DNA of 64,000 bases from Sterolibacterium sp. Its GTDB lineage: Bacteria > Pseudomonadota > Gammaproteobacteria > Burkholderiales > Rhodocyclaceae. Each line of letters opens with the position of its first letter. Position 1 is the first letter of the stretch. This document shows, in pieces, positions 25,170-34,743 of this stretch. The notes under the pieces were generated by a model. That model was not told where the DNA came from and ran no database searches. It worked only from the letters and a program-made list of their open reading frames with translations. The translations under genes and the position numbers were made by a program. Location of the stretch: contig JAQTOA010000008.1 in assembly GCA_028713555.1 (NCBI GenBank), forward strand, positions 1 through 64,000, given 5' to 3'.

Positions 25170-25928
25170 CTATCGGTAAAAAAGCATCAGTTGCTTGTGA
25201 ACACCCGGACAGAAGTTTTTCAAAATATCTGGCGCAGTAAAAAAGTATTCACTCACGACGGCAAAAAACTCTGCCGGGTTGGTAGCGGCATAAGGATTGA
25301 TAAAAGCCGACTTTCCTGCTGCCACTTGAAGGCGCAGTGCATCATAGGCCTCACTCAATGCCTTGGCCCAATCTTTGCGAATCATGCCGCGAGTCAAAGA
25401 CGGCATGCCGTCCATCACCCCATTGAGACTATCCAGCTTATGTGCGAACTCGTGCAATATGACGTTATGACCGGCGTGATAATGATAGGTGTCGCGTTTC
25501 ACATCTTCCCAGGACAAAATTACCGGGCCGCGCAGCCATGACTCTCCGGTTAAAACGTTTGCTTCATTGTGAACCAATCCAAAGGAATCCATCTCTGGGC
25601 GACTGACGCGAAATGCTCCTGGATAGAGTATGACTTCGACCCATCCGTCGAAATACTCCACACCCAGATTCAGGATCAACAAACAGGCCTGGGCAGCCAC
25701 TGTGATTTTCATCGACGGGGTTACTTCCAAGCCTTGGGCTCCGCTGATCGATTTCTGATTTATGAACCACGTCGTCATTTCGCGCAGATGCGCCATTTGC
25801 ACGGCATCAAGCCTTTTCAGCAGCACCGCGCGCTGCGTCACACTTTGCCAGATGCGGTGAGGTATCGGATTGCGCCTCAGCATTCTCCGCATGCGCCAGC
25901 GGTGAAACGCAATATCTAATGGACGCAT
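25170..25928 (-). CDS. mtfA: MtfA-type zinc peptidase (M90)
   Basis: A 252-residue cytoplasmic metallopeptidase of the MtfA/M90 family. The zinc motif HEFAHKLD with its catalytic Glu is present. So are VILSWEDVKRDTYHYHAGHNVILHE before it and NPAEFFAVVSEYFF after it, which supplies the third zinc ligand Glu. In E. coli MtfA binds Mlc and affects glucose uptake. The same link to sugar metabolism would suit its position beside glycogen phosphorylase, divergently placed, but this is inference. Confidence 0.92.
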   Translation of the reverse strand: MRPLDIAFHRWRMRRMLRRNPIPHRIWQSVTQRAVLLKRLDAVQMAHLREMTTWFINQKSISGAQGLEVTPSMKITVAAQACLLILNLGVEYFDGWVEVILYPGAFRVSRPEMDSFGLVHNEANVLTGESWLRGPVILSWEDVKRDTYHYHAGHNVILHEFAHKLDSLNGVMDGMPSLTRGMIRKDWAKALSEAYDALRLQVAAGKSAFINPYAATNPAEFFAVVSEYFFTAPDILKNFCPGVHKQLMLFYR

Positions 25929-26199
25929 CTCGTTTTCTCTGTAACTAGTCCAGATTTGAACGGGTATTTGTCTTCATGCTTTTTTCCTTGATAACTTGAA
26001 CTCGGATCGAGGTATCTGCCCCGAACAATGGTCCGGCTGGTGTAGAGATTGGACTCAAGTCAGCGGCCATTCTGTGCGGCACCGAACGGACTGGCTTGGA
26101 CAGAGGTGGAGAATTAACAACTGGCTGGTTTGCAAAGAGCAAAGTCATGTTGATTAACTTCAAATCTCGCGCCAGCGGCGATGTGATCATGTTTGAACT

Positions 26200-28743
26200 A
26201 TGAGCAAACCAACACGGGTCAGTCACCCGATATCCAGCCTTCTTCCCGCCGACGTCGAGGGATTCGATTCCCTGGTCGAACTGGCTTTGGATATGCGCTG
26301 GACGTGGAATCATGCCACCGACGAAGTATGGCGGCAGTTGGATCCGGTGTTGTGGGACCTGACGCATCACCCGTGCGATGTCCTGCAGACGGTCTCGCGG
26401 GAGAAGATTCGGAGTACCCTCGCCGATCCGATCTTCCGCAACAAGATAGATGCCTTGGTGCAGTCCAAGCAGCAGGCGGAGGAGGCGCCCGCATGGTTTC
26501 AGCAACAGCATCCCGATGCGCCCCTGACTTGTGTGGCGTATTTCAGCATGGAATTCATGTTGAGCGAAGCCCTGCCGATCTATTCGGGAGGGCTGGGCAA
26601 TGTGGCCGGCGACCAGCTCAAAGCCGCCAGCGATCTGGGCGTGCCGGTGGTCGGCGTCGGGTTGCTCTACCAGCAGGGCTATTTCCGCCAGGTGATCGAC
26701 CAGGATGGCGCCCAACAGGCGCTTTACCCGTACAACGATCCCGGGCAGTTGCCAATCACACCCTTGCGCAAACCGAATGGGGAGTGGTTGCGATTGGGAG
26801 TTACTTTACCCGGCTACTCGGTCTGGCTGCGCGCCTGGCAGGTTCAGGTCGGTCGCGTCAAACTGTACCTGCTGGACAGCAATGACACAGCGAATTACCC
26901 CGCGCATCGCGGCATTACCAGCGAGTTGTATGGCGGCGGGCCGGAGTTGCGACTGAAACAGGAGTTGGTGCTTGGGCTCGGTGGGTGGCGGTTGCTTTGC
27001 GCGCTCGGTCTCCAGCCTGAAGTTTGTCACCTCAACGAAGGCCATGCAGCCTTCGCGGTGCTGGAACGCGCCCGAAATTTCATGGAGGAAACAGGCCAGC
27101 CCTTTGACGTGGCTCTGGCTGTGACGCGTGCGGGCAACCTGTTCACCACGCACACGGCGGTGGCTGCGGGCTTCGATCGTTTTACTCCGGCTCTTATCGA
27201 ACAATACCTCGGTGGGTATGCCAGGAAGCTTGGCATCAGTCTCCACGACCTGCTGGCGCTCGGCCGCCGGAATCCGGATGACCCATCGGAGAGTTTCAAC
27301 ATGGCCTATCTGGCGATCCGCGGCAGCGGTGCAGTCAATGGCGTAAGTCGCCTGCATGGACAGGTGAGCAGGCACCTCTTTGAGCCTCTCTTCCCTGACT
27401 GGCCGGCGGAGGAGGTACCCGTCAGCCACGTCACCAACGGCGTGCACATGCCGACATGGGACTCCGCGGAGGCGGATGACCTCTGGACGGAAGCCTGTGG
27501 CAAGGGCCGCTGGCTGGGGACGACGGAAACCCTGGGGAAAGGTATACGCCGCGTTTCCGACGCCAAGCTCTGGCAATTTCGCATCGCCGCCAGTCTGTCA
27601 TTCGTGGTCTACGTGCGCGAGCGCTGGTCCAGGCAACTGACCGCCTCCGGCGCGTCGCCCGAAGCGGTGACGGAGGCAGGGCAGGTTTTCGATCCCAACG
27701 TACTGACCCTGGGTTTTGCACGGCGCTTCGCCGCCTACAAACGACCCAACATGCTGCTGCATGATCCGGAGCGGCTGCTGCGCCTGCTGACTAACCCGCA
27801 ACGTCCGGTACAGCTCATCCTCGCAGGTAAGGCTCATCCAGCGGACCAAGTCGGGCAGGCCCTGATTCGGCAGTGGACACAGTTCATTCAACGGCCAGAG
27901 GTGCGCCGCCACGTGATTTTCCTCAGCGACTACAACATGCTCTTGAGCGAGTGTCTGGTGCAGGGAGTCGATGTCTGGATCAACATGCCCCGGCGACCTT
28001 GGGAGGCGTGTGGAACCAGTGGCATGAAGGTGCTGGTCAATGGCGGCCTGAATCTCTCGGAGCTGGACGGCTGGTGGGCCGAGGCCTACACTCCGGAGGT
28101 GGGTTGGGCGTTGGGAGATGGTCTGGAACATGATGACGACCCCGCCTGGGACGCCAGCGAAGCCGAAGCCCTCTATGACCTGCTTGAACGTGAAGTGATC
28201 CCCGAGTTCTATGCGCGTGATGAACAAGGCATTCCCAGCGCCTGGGTCACACGGATGCGAGAAAGCATGGCGCGATTGACACCACTTTTTTGCGCCAACC
28301 GCACGGTGATCGAATACACCGAGCAACATTACCTTCCATCGATGTCAGCCTACCATGCGCGCGCGGCCGACAAGGGGGAACTGGGTGTGCGCGTGGTGAA
28401 GTGGCAGCAGGCACTGGATGAGCATTGGACCAAGCTGCGCTTCGGCGATATGAAACTTGAAACCGATGGCAGGCAGCACCTATTCGAGGTTCAAATCTAT
28501 CTTGATGAGCTCGACCCGGAGGCAGTGCGTGTCGAGCTTTATGCCAACGGCGATCACAGCGTCGCAGCGGAGCGAGTGGAGATGAAGCGCGTGCGGCAAC
28601 TGGTGGGCGCTTCAAACAGCTATGCCTATCGTGCAGGCGTTCCGGCTGCCCGCCCAGCGTCGGACTATACAGCGCGACTGATGCCATTCCGCGATGAGGT
28701 GTCGGTTCCTCTGGAAGATGCTCATATCCTGTGGCAGCGGTGA
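26200..28743 (+). CDS. glgP: glycogen/alpha-glucan phosphorylase (DUF3417 type)
   Basis: An 847-residue phosphorylase that releases glucose 1-phosphate from glycogen or maltodextrin. The N-terminal DUF3417-like part is SLVELALDMRWTWNHATDEVW. Then come YFSMEFMLSEALPIYSGGLGNVAGD and CHLNEGHAAFAVLE. The C-terminal catalytic half has NPRRPWEACGTSGMKVLVNGGLN (here NMPRRPWEACGTSGMK), the region that holds the phosphate and pyridoxal cofactor. It is longer at the C-terminus than short bacterial GlgP forms. No other glycogen genes are in the window. Confidence 0.92.
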   Translation: MSKPTRVSHPISSLLPADVEGFDSLVELALDMRWTWNHATDEVWRQLDPVLWDLTHHPCDVLQTVSREKIRSTLADPIFRNKIDALVQSKQQAEEAPAWFQQQHPDAPLTCVAYFSMEFMLSEALPIYSGGLGNVAGDQLKAASDLGVPVVGVGLLYQQGYFRQVIDQDGAQQALYPYNDPGQLPITPLRKPNGEWLRLGVTLPGYSVWLRAWQVQVGRVKLYLLDSNDTANYPAHRGITSELYGGGPELRLKQELVLGLGGWRLLCALGLQPEVCHLNEGHAAFAVLERARNFMEETGQPFDVALAVTRAGNLFTTHTAVAAGFDRFTPALIEQYLGGYARKLGISLHDLLALGRRNPDDPSESFNMAYLAIRGSGAVNGVSRLHGQVSRHLFEPLFPDWPAEEVPVSHVTNGVHMPTWDSAEADDLWTEACGKGRWLGTTETLGKGIRRVSDAKLWQFRIAASLSFVVYVRERWSRQLTASGASPEAVTEAGQVFDPNVLTLGFARRFAAYKRPNMLLHDPERLLRLLTNPQRPVQLILAGKAHPADQVGQALIRQWTQFIQRPEVRRHVIFLSDYNMLLSECLVQGVDVWINMPRRPWEACGTSGMKVLVNGGLNLSELDGWWAEAYTPEVGWALGDGLEHDDDPAWDASEAEALYDLLEREVIPEFYARDEQGIPSAWVTRMRESMARLTPLFCANRTVIEYTEQHYLPSMSAYHARAADKGELGVRVVKWQQALDEHWTKLRFGDMKLETDGRQHLFEVQIYLDELDPEAVRVELYANGDHSVAAERVEMKRVRQLVGASNSYAYRAGVPAARPASDYTARLMPFRDEVSVPLEDAHILWQR

Positions 28744-28752
28744 GTCGGTATG

Positions 28753-28795
28753 TGTTCGCTGGCGCACAGACTCGGCCTGGCAGGAAGTTCATTCT
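28753..28795 (+). promoter_or_regulatory. palindromic activator site and -10 for mlaC copy 2
   Basis: TGTTCGCTGGCGCACA (28753-28768) is followed by GAC, and CATTCT lies at 28790-28795 in exact family register. It starts nine bases after the glgP stop and lies 93 bases before the mlaC start. Confidence 0.65.
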
Positions 28796-28860
28796 TTCCC
28801 TTGAATCTACGGATGCGGATTATCGCGGCACAGTAGATGCCAACTACAGGGAATCAAAAA

Positions 28861-29484
28861 ATGAATCCAAAATTATTTTTCATGCTGCTCTCCACCTTGT
28901 TTGTCGCCCTGGCGCAAGCCCAGACGACAGGCATGGCTCCCGACGCCCTGGTCAAGATCGTCACCAATGAGGTTCTACAGGTGATTCGCGGCGACAAGGA
29001 GATCAAGGACGGCAATAGCAAAAAGGTCATGGACTTGATCACCGCCAAGGTGCAGCAGCACTTCGATTTCACGCATATGACCCGGTTGGGCGTCGGTCGC
29101 GACTGGAAGAAAGCCAACCCGGCACAGCAGAAACAGCTTGCCGACGAGTTCCACACCCTGCTGGTGCGCACTTACGCCAAGGCCCTGACCGAGTACAAGA
29201 ACCAGACCATAGAGTTCAAACCTTTCAAAATGAATGCCGCCGACACCGATGTCAAAGTGCGCACACAGGTCGCCCAGGCAGGCAGCAAATCCATTCCGCT
29301 CGACTATTATCTGGAGAAGATGCCGGCAGGATGGAAGGTTTACGATATCGAAGTCGAAGGCATCAGTCTGGTGATCAATTATCGCGAATCATTTGCCGCC
29401 GAGGTGCGCAGCGGCGGCATCGACGGGCTGATCAAGTCGTTGCAGGGCAAGAACAAGACGGGGGCCGGTGGGGACAAGAAGTAA
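28861..29484 (+). CDS. MlaC/Ttg2D phospholipid-binding protein, copy 2
   Basis: A 207-residue periplasmic protein that is nearly the same as the mlaC at 10708-11334 over its whole length, including VQQHFDFTHMTRLGVGRDWKKAN and the shared end VINYRESFAAEVRSGGIDGLIKSLQ. The signal peptide ends near LAQAQT. Start 28861 follows GGGA. Unlike copy 1 it has no mlaA before it and is followed 48 bases later by an AsmA-family gene. Both copies have a site of the same promoter family upstream, so the promoter region was probably copied with the gene. Confidence 0.92.
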   Translation: MNPKLFFMLLSTLFVALAQAQTTGMAPDALVKIVTNEVLQVIRGDKEIKDGNSKKVMDLITAKVQQHFDFTHMTRLGVGRDWKKANPAQQKQLADEFHTLLVRTYAKALTEYKNQTIEFKPFKMNAADTDVKVRTQVAQAGSKSIPLDYYLEKMPAGWKVYDIEVEGISLVINYRESFAAEVRSGGIDGLIKSLQGKNKTGAGGDKK

Positions 29485-29532
29485 TGTGAATAGTGGTACT
29501 CGCTTATCTCGAAGGAAATATCCCAAATCAAC

Positions 29533-31479
29533 ATGACGCTGCCTCGCTTGCTTAAATGGGTCGCTGGCGCTTTCATTGCCCCTGTCCTGCTGGCGGTTCT
29601 TTATATCGCGATTTTCGGCTGGAACTGGTTGCGCGGGCCGATTGAGCGCATGGCGCAGGAAAAAACAGGTCGCGAACTGGCCATCAACGGCGAGCTAACA
29701 GTGAAATTAGGCTGGCCTTTGCCGCGCATTCACGCCGATGTAGTGACATTCGCCAATCCGTCCTGGGCCAGGGAAAAGCAAATGGTCGCCGCCGACGCGG
29801 TGGAAATCGCGATCGACTTGCCGCAGTTGCTGGTGCGCAACATCGTCTTTCCCGAAGTGCGGCTGGAGCGTCCGGTGGTGTTTCTGGAGCACGGCAGTGG
29901 CGGCAGGAAAAACTGGCTGCTGGATATCGACCAGCAGGACGAACAGGCACGCATCCGCATCGACCGCCTGACGCTCGATCATGGCACGCTCGGTTACGAC
30001 GATGCCGAACAGAAGACCAGCATCCGCGCTGAACTTTCAACCTCAAACAGCGCGCCCGCTGGAGCAGGCGTCAGCTTCACCGCGCTGGGGCAATACCAGG
30101 GCCTGCCCCTCAAGGCTCGTGGCAGCGGCGGACCGGTACTGGCGATGCGCGACGAAAGCACGCCGTATGCGCTGAAAGTTGACGCCAGCATTGGCCACAC
30201 CGGCCTGCGGGCTGACGGCACCATCACCAGCCTGCTCAAATTCTCCGCGTTGGACATGCAACTTGCCCTGAGCGGCAACAGCCTCGAGCAGCTCTTTCCC
30301 TTGCTTGGTATCGCGTTTCCGGCAACGCGTGCCTACAAGATCGATGGGCACCTGCTGCATAGCGGGAATACCTGGCGCCTCGAGAAGTTCTTGGGCCGCG
30401 TCGGCGCCAGCGATATCGCCGGGTCATTGCAAGTCGATACCGGCGGTAAACGCCCAGCCCTGCAAGCGGAGGTGGTTTCCAATCTGCTCGATCTGGATGA
30501 TCTCGGGCCGGTGATAGGGGCGCGGCAGGGCAGCCTGCAAGCCGCCAAACAAGCCGCTCTAACGCCTTCTCAACCAGCTACAGCAAAACTGGCGCAAGCG
30601 CCTGCACAAACGCGCGTGTTGCCCGACATGCCTTTCAAGACAGACCGTTGGGGCAGCGTCGATGCGGAAGTGAAGTTAAGCGCCAAGACCATCCGTCGTG
30701 TCAAAGAGCTGCCGCTTGAAGGCCTGGTTGGTTATTTGCGCTTGCGCGATTCGGTGCTGACGCTCGCTCCACTCGATTTCGGCCTGGCCGGCGGCCAGCT
30801 CAAGGCGGTGATCTCTCTGGATGGGCGCAAGGATCCGATTCAGGCGCAGGCCCAGGTGAGGGTAAGAAAAATTCTGCTTGCCAGGCTGTTTCCGACTTTT
30901 GAGTTGGGCAAGAACAGCATAGGCCAGGTCAACGGCGAGTTCGATCTCGCCGGCAAAGGCAACTCGGTTGGGCGCATGCTGGCGAATTCCAACGGCAAGG
31001 TGGGACTGGTCGTCGATGGCGGCAAGATCAGCAAGATGATGATGGAAAAAGTCGGCCTGCATCTGTGGGAAATGCTGCAATTGAAAATCACGGGCGACAA
31101 ACTCATCAAGGTGCGCTGTGGAGTGGCCGAGTTCGATGTCAAGGACGGCATCATGCACACCAATGCACTGATCTTCGACACCGAGGTTACCACCATCGTC
31201 GGCACCGGCAGCATCGATCTGGGACAGGAGAAGCTGGATCTGACGCTCAATCAGAAAACCAAGGAAACCAGCCCTGTGGCGTTGCGCAGTCCGATCTATG
31301 TTCGCGGCAGCTTTGCTGGACCCAATGTCGGCGTCGACAAAGGCCGCGTAGCCACGCGTGGACTCGGTGCGGTTGCGCTGGGCATTTTAAGTCCACTGCT
31401 GGTGCTGATCCCGTTGATCGACGCCGGCCCAGGAATGGATAGCGATTGCGGGCAGTTGGTTCGCGATGCAAGACCCTAG
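29533..31479 (+). CDS. AsmA family protein
   Basis: A 648-residue protein with one N-terminal membrane span (about residues 10-28, GAFIAPVLLAVLYIAIFGW) and a long periplasmic body of beta-type repeats. The AsmA start is clear (TGRELAINGELTVKLGWPLPRIHADVVTFANPSWA), as is the AsmA C-terminal domain (LANSNGKVGLVVDGGKISKMMMEKVGLH, VAEFDVKDGIMHTNALIFDTE). AsmA-like proteins are bridge-type lipid carriers between the membranes. Pairing with mlaC suggests a shared task in phospholipid transport. It is probably cotranscribed with mlaC copy 2. Confidence 0.9.
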   Translation: MTLPRLLKWVAGAFIAPVLLAVLYIAIFGWNWLRGPIERMAQEKTGRELAINGELTVKLGWPLPRIHADVVTFANPSWAREKQMVAADAVEIAIDLPQLLVRNIVFPEVRLERPVVFLEHGSGGRKNWLLDIDQQDEQARIRIDRLTLDHGTLGYDDAEQKTSIRAELSTSNSAPAGAGVSFTALGQYQGLPLKARGSGGPVLAMRDESTPYALKVDASIGHTGLRADGTITSLLKFSALDMQLALSGNSLEQLFPLLGIAFPATRAYKIDGHLLHSGNTWRLEKFLGRVGASDIAGSLQVDTGGKRPALQAEVVSNLLDLDDLGPVIGARQGSLQAAKQAALTPSQPATAKLAQAPAQTRVLPDMPFKTDRWGSVDAEVKLSAKTIRRVKELPLEGLVGYLRLRDSVLTLAPLDFGLAGGQLKAVISLDGRKDPIQAQAQVRVRKILLARLFPTFELGKNSIGQVNGEFDLAGKGNSVGRMLANSNGKVGLVVDGGKISKMMMEKVGLHLWEMLQLKITGDKLIKVRCGVAEFDVKDGIMHTNALIFDTEVTTIVGTGSIDLGQEKLDLTLNQKTKETSPVALRSPIYVRGSFAGPNVGVDKGRVATRGLGAVALGILSPLLVLIPLIDAGPGMDSDCGQLVRDARP

Positions 31480-31545
31480 TACCCCAAGTTCAGATACGGG
31501 TACCAGTACCCCAAGTTCTGATGCGGGTACCAGTGCCTGCAGTTG
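31478..31545. repeat. 27-bp tandem repeat after the AsmA stop
   Basis: Two units of 27 bases (31478-31504 and 31505-31531) differ at two positions, and a third begins at 31532 and fades out. Each unit contains GGGTACC and AGTACCCC, so adjoining units can fold back on themselves. It begins in the last codons of the AsmA gene and lies ahead of the lmo0937-type gene on the other strand. Confidence 0.7.
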
Positions 31546-31560
31546 TTTCTAGGGTTCTGG

Positions 31561-31710
31561 TCAGAGGACATTGCGTCCGCTGATAATCCTCAGCAGGACC
31601 GCGATGACGGCCACCACGATGAGGATATGGATGAATCCCCCCAAGGTGTATGAAGTGACCAGCCCAAGCAGCCACAGGATGATCAGAACGACGGCGATAG
31701 TGTAGAGCAT
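31561..31710 (-). CDS. lmo0937/DUF5670 family small membrane protein
   Basis: A 49-residue protein that is almost all membrane: two spans (MLYTIAVVLIILWLLGLVTS and IHILIVVAVIAVLLRIISG) joined by YTLGGF. This is the lmo0937 family pattern, found widely beside stress genes. Start 31710 follows GAAAGG. In-frame codons upstream (to 31770) lack a ribosome site. A promoter of the palindromic family points at it. Confidence 0.85.
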   Translation of the reverse strand: MLYTIAVVLIILWLLGLVTSYTLGGFIHILIVVAVIAVLLRIISGRNVL

Positions 31711-31844
31711 TGGATAACCTTTCTTCGATTTGGTGGAATCAGGGATCAAGATCGATTTCCTGGTACTCATCTCGTGACCACTGGCTGGGTGCCTACAGCA
31801 CGGCCTGAAAACACGTAATGCAGGGTGAAAGCGACCTCACCCCC

Positions 31845-31887
31845 ACTATGAATCAAGCGAAGGTTGCCGTCTGTACGCTATCCCACA
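31845..31887 (-). promoter_or_regulatory. palindromic activator site and -10 for the lmo0937-type gene
   Basis: On the minus strand TGTGGGATAGCGTACA (31887-31872) is followed by GAC, and CATAGT lies at 31850-31845. It is divergent from the next site at 31950. The two serve genes on opposite strands. Confidence 0.5.
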
Positions 31888-31949
31888 CGGATGCCACTTG
31901 CTGCACGCCATTTTCGGCAACACGCTGCACGGCGCTGTCGCGTGCCATT

Positions 31950-31992
31950 CGTACGGTGCCGTACAGACTGCATGTTCGGCAAGGAACAGCAT
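31950..31992 (+). promoter_or_regulatory. palindromic activator site and -10 for the phosphotransferase-HAD pair
   Basis: CGTACGGTGCCGTACA (31950-31965) is symmetrical over GTACG-N4-CGTAC and is followed by GAC. CAGCAT lies at 31987-31992 in register. It lies 125 bases before the phosphotransferase start. Confidence 0.5.
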
Positions 31993-32089
31993 GCGGCTGA
32001 GGAGCGTTAATACGCGAACGCAAGATGGGATACGGAGTCTGCGAACGACGCTGCAATATGTTTTGTGTCAGGTTCTGGAATCAACAACA

Positions 32090-33100
32090 ATGAGCAGAAA
32101 TTATCTTGGCCACTTATCGGAACGCGACCCTTTGCACGGTTATCTCCAGCATGACATTCAGCCGCAGATCAACGGCGCCTCTTGCAGTTCGAAATACCGG
32201 GTATTCGGACTCAATGGCTCGAATGACGTGTACCTGTATGAAGACCGCAATACCGGCACCAAGGTCATCGGCAAGTTCTTTCGTACCTCAAGAAAACGCG
32301 ACGCCATAAAGGCCGATTCGCGCCTGACGCGCGAATTCGACAACCTGTGCATGATGCGCAATTCCGGCTTGACGGGCCGGCCTCACCACGTTGCCAGACC
32401 GCTGGGCCGCAACTATTCTCTGAATGCGCTGCTGGTCACCGAATGCTGCGAAGGGCAACTGCTCAGCGAGGTGATCCTGGAAGCGATTCATCACCACGAC
32501 CACGGCAAGCTCTATCACAAGCTGACCGCCCTCGCTTACTTTCTCTCATCCTTTCACAACCGGACCGCCATCGGCGTGGGGGTCGATTTTCACCAGGATT
32601 GCGCCTACATGGATAGCCTGATCAACAAGCTGAGTGAAATCCGGGCCATCGGAGAGAGCCAGGCCGCCGAGTTGTACTGGCTGCGCGACCAGTGGCGCAA
32701 TCAACCGAGGATGTGGCAGGACCAGCAGGTGCTGGTGCATGGCGATGCGACACCTGAGAACTTCATGTTCGGCAACGAATTACAAGTCATCGCTTTCGAT
32801 CTGGAGAGAACCAAGCGCGCCGATCGTGTTTTCGACGCCGGCCGCATCGCCGGCGAACTGAAGCATTTCTTCATGCAGGCAACTGGCAACAAGTATGCCG
32901 CCGATCCTTTCATTGGCCACTTCCTCTGGGAATATGCCTGCCACTTCCCCAACCGCGATAGCGCCTTTCAATCGATTACCGGCAGGACGCCGTTCCACAT
33001 GGGAATTACGCTGCTGCGTATTGCGCGAAACAGTTGGGTCGAAGGCGAATACCGCCATCGCCTGATCGGCGAGGCAATAGAATGCCTGCGGAGGTATTAG
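32090..33100 (+). CDS. APH-type phosphotransferase/kinase-like protein
   Basis: A 336-residue protein of the aminoglycoside phosphotransferase/choline kinase fold. The catalytic loop is VLVHGDATPENFMF (Brenner-type HGDxxxxN, with the base Asp), and the metal-binding loop is IAFDLERTK in place of the usual D-x-D. The N-terminal lobe has VYLYEDRNTGTKVIGKFF with a probable ATP Lys. Its substrate is unknown; it is unlikely to be an antibiotic kinase in this setting. Start 32090 is chosen because upstream in-frame sequence overlaps the promoter. The HAD gene starts on the base after its stop, so the pair is translationally linked. Confidence 0.75.
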   Translation: MSRNYLGHLSERDPLHGYLQHDIQPQINGASCSSKYRVFGLNGSNDVYLYEDRNTGTKVIGKFFRTSRKRDAIKADSRLTREFDNLCMMRNSGLTGRPHHVARPLGRNYSLNALLVTECCEGQLLSEVILEAIHHHDHGKLYHKLTALAYFLSSFHNRTAIGVGVDFHQDCAYMDSLINKLSEIRAIGESQAAELYWLRDQWRNQPRMWQDQQVLVHGDATPENFMFGNELQVIAFDLERTKRADRVFDAGRIAGELKHFFMQATGNKYAADPFIGHFLWEYACHFPNRDSAFQSITGRTPFHMGITLLRIARNSWVEGEYRHRLIGEAIECLRRY

Positions 33101-33844
33101 ATGATCGTCAAAGGCATTGTTTTCGATATCAACGGCACGCTTTCGGATATCCACACCAACGAATGGCACGACGATGTGTATCGCGTTATCGGCAATCTGC
33201 TGTCGTATCAGGGCATAGCACTCGAACCGAAAGTTGTTAAGGATCTGTATTTCCAGATAATGAAGGAACAACGCGCGACCTACGATGAGCGCTACCCGGA
33301 GTTCGATGCCATAAGTATTTTCCGCGAGCTCATCACGAAACATGCGACAGAGTTCACCCACCATCTTCCGACCAAGAAGCTGGAACAATTGCCGAGAATT
33401 CTTGCCGAGACGCACCGTGCCGCGTCACGCTTCCGCCTGCAGCTCTATCCCGGCGTAGAGGAGACTATCCGGCAAGTGCATAAGAAATATCATCTGGCAA
33501 TCGTTTCCGATGGGCAGACCGCCTACGCCATTCCTGAGCTGAACGTCGTTGGGCTATCCGGTTACTTCGATCCGGTCATCATCTCGGGACACTTCGGCTA
33601 CCGCAAGCCCGACGAACGCCTGTTCAAGTCAGCGTTGAACGCCATGAAAATGGAGCCGTCCGAGGTTCTGTTTGTCGGCAACGACATGTACCGCGATGTC
33701 TATGGGGCGCAAAGGTTAGGGATGAAAACGGTTTTTTTCAAGTCAAACCAGGGGGCGCAGGAAAAAGAAGGCGTCAAGCCAGACTATATTATTTACAACT
33801 TTCCCGAATTGTTAAACGCCATCCGTTTCTTCGAGAAACAGTGA
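33101..33844 (+). CDS. HAD superfamily hydrolase with altered motif I
   Basis: A 247-residue HAD protein with a C1-type cap. Motif I is VFDINGTLSD, where the usual DxD is DxN. Motif II is IVSDG, motif III is GYRKPDERLF with the Lys, and motif IV is VLFVGNDMYRDV. The acceptor Asp is kept but the general acid/base Asp is Asn, so phosphatase turnover should be weak or the reaction different. It is immediately after the phosphotransferase gene, which suggests the two act on the same compound. Confidence 0.85.
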   Translation: MIVKGIVFDINGTLSDIHTNEWHDDVYRVIGNLLSYQGIALEPKVVKDLYFQIMKEQRATYDERYPEFDAISIFRELITKHATEFTHHLPTKKLEQLPRILAETHRAASRFRLQLYPGVEETIRQVHKKYHLAIVSDGQTAYAIPELNVVGLSGYFDPVIISGHFGYRKPDERLFKSALNAMKMEPSEVLFVGNDMYRDVYGAQRLGMKTVFFKSNQGAQEKEGVKPDYIIYNFPELLNAIRFFEKQ

Positions 33845-33861
33845 CTCACGAGTAGCGACAG

Positions 33862-34731
33862 TCATTTCGCCAACCGCTTGCGGATCACCTGTAGTTCGCG
33901 TTGACGCGCGCGGTCGGGCCTGGGATAGGACATGCGCAGCCCTTTTAGCGCATCGAGAATGATCTGGGATATGATCAGATGGGCATTCTGCTTGTCGTCG
34001 GCCGGTACGGCATACCACGGAGAGTTGACAGTGCTGGTTGCGCCGAGGCACGCCTCATAAGCCTCCTGGTATTGTTTCCAGCATTTTCTTTGCTCGATGT
34101 CAGCCATGCTGAACTTCCAGTTATGCTCCGGCTCATCGATGCGGCGAAGAAAGCGGCTGCGTTGCTCCTCCTTCGATAGATGCAGGAAAAATTTGATGAT
34201 CCGGGTGCCATTACGGTGCAGATGGCTTTCCAGATCGGCAATTGACCGGTAGCGTTGCTCCCAGAAGTCCTGCGCCGCCAATGCGTCGCTTGGCAGCCCT
34301 TCGCTGCGGAGAATTTCGGGTTGCACGCGAACAATCAGCACCTCTTCATAGTAAGAGCGATTAAAGATGCCGATTTGTCCACGTTCAGGCAGACAGCAGG
34401 TGGTTCGCCAGAGGAAGTCGTGCGCCAGCTCCGCAGTACTCGGGTGCTTGAAGCTGAACACCTGGCAGCCCTGAGGATTTACCCCGGACATCACATGCTT
34501 GATGGCGCTGTCCTTGCCGGCCGCGTCCATGGCTTGAAAAATCAGCAGCAGGGAATGGCTGTTGTTGGCATACAGCAGGCTCTGCTGCGCAGACAGTTCG
34601 GCGATGTGCTCTTCGATCAGTGCCCGGTAGTCTTTGTGCGACTTGTAGAGAGGCCTGACAGTCGTCTGACGCGTTGCGAGCCTGACATCTTCACCTTCCG
34701 GAATGCGAAAATCCTCGCAATCAATCTTCAT
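33862..34731 (-). CDS. ppk2: polyphosphate kinase 2 family protein
   Basis: A 289-residue PPK2 that uses polyphosphate to phosphorylate nucleotides. Walker A is [24 protein letters not shown], followed by the lid region [31 protein letters not shown] and the Walker B-like [22 protein letters not shown]. The length fits single-domain class I or III enzymes. It starts 13 bases after the H+-ATPase stop and is the last gene of the protease-ATPase-PPK2 operon. It could supply ATP from polyphosphate under stress. Confidence 0.92.
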   Translation of the reverse strand: MKIDCEDFRIPEGEDVRLATRQTTVRPLYKSHKDYRALIEEHIAELSAQQSLLYANNSHSLLLIFQAMDAAGKDSAIKHVMSGVNPQGCQVFSFKHPSTAELAHDFLWRTTCCLPERGQIGIFNRSYYEEVLIVRVQPEILRSEGLPSDALAAQDFWEQRYRSIADLESHLHRNGTRIIKFFLHLSKEEQRSRFLRRIDEPEHNWKFSMADIEQRKCWKQYQEAYEACLGATSTVNSPWYAVPADDKQNAHLIISQIILDALKGLRMSYPRPDRARQRELQVIRKRLAK

Positions 34732-34743
34732 ATTATTTTCCTC

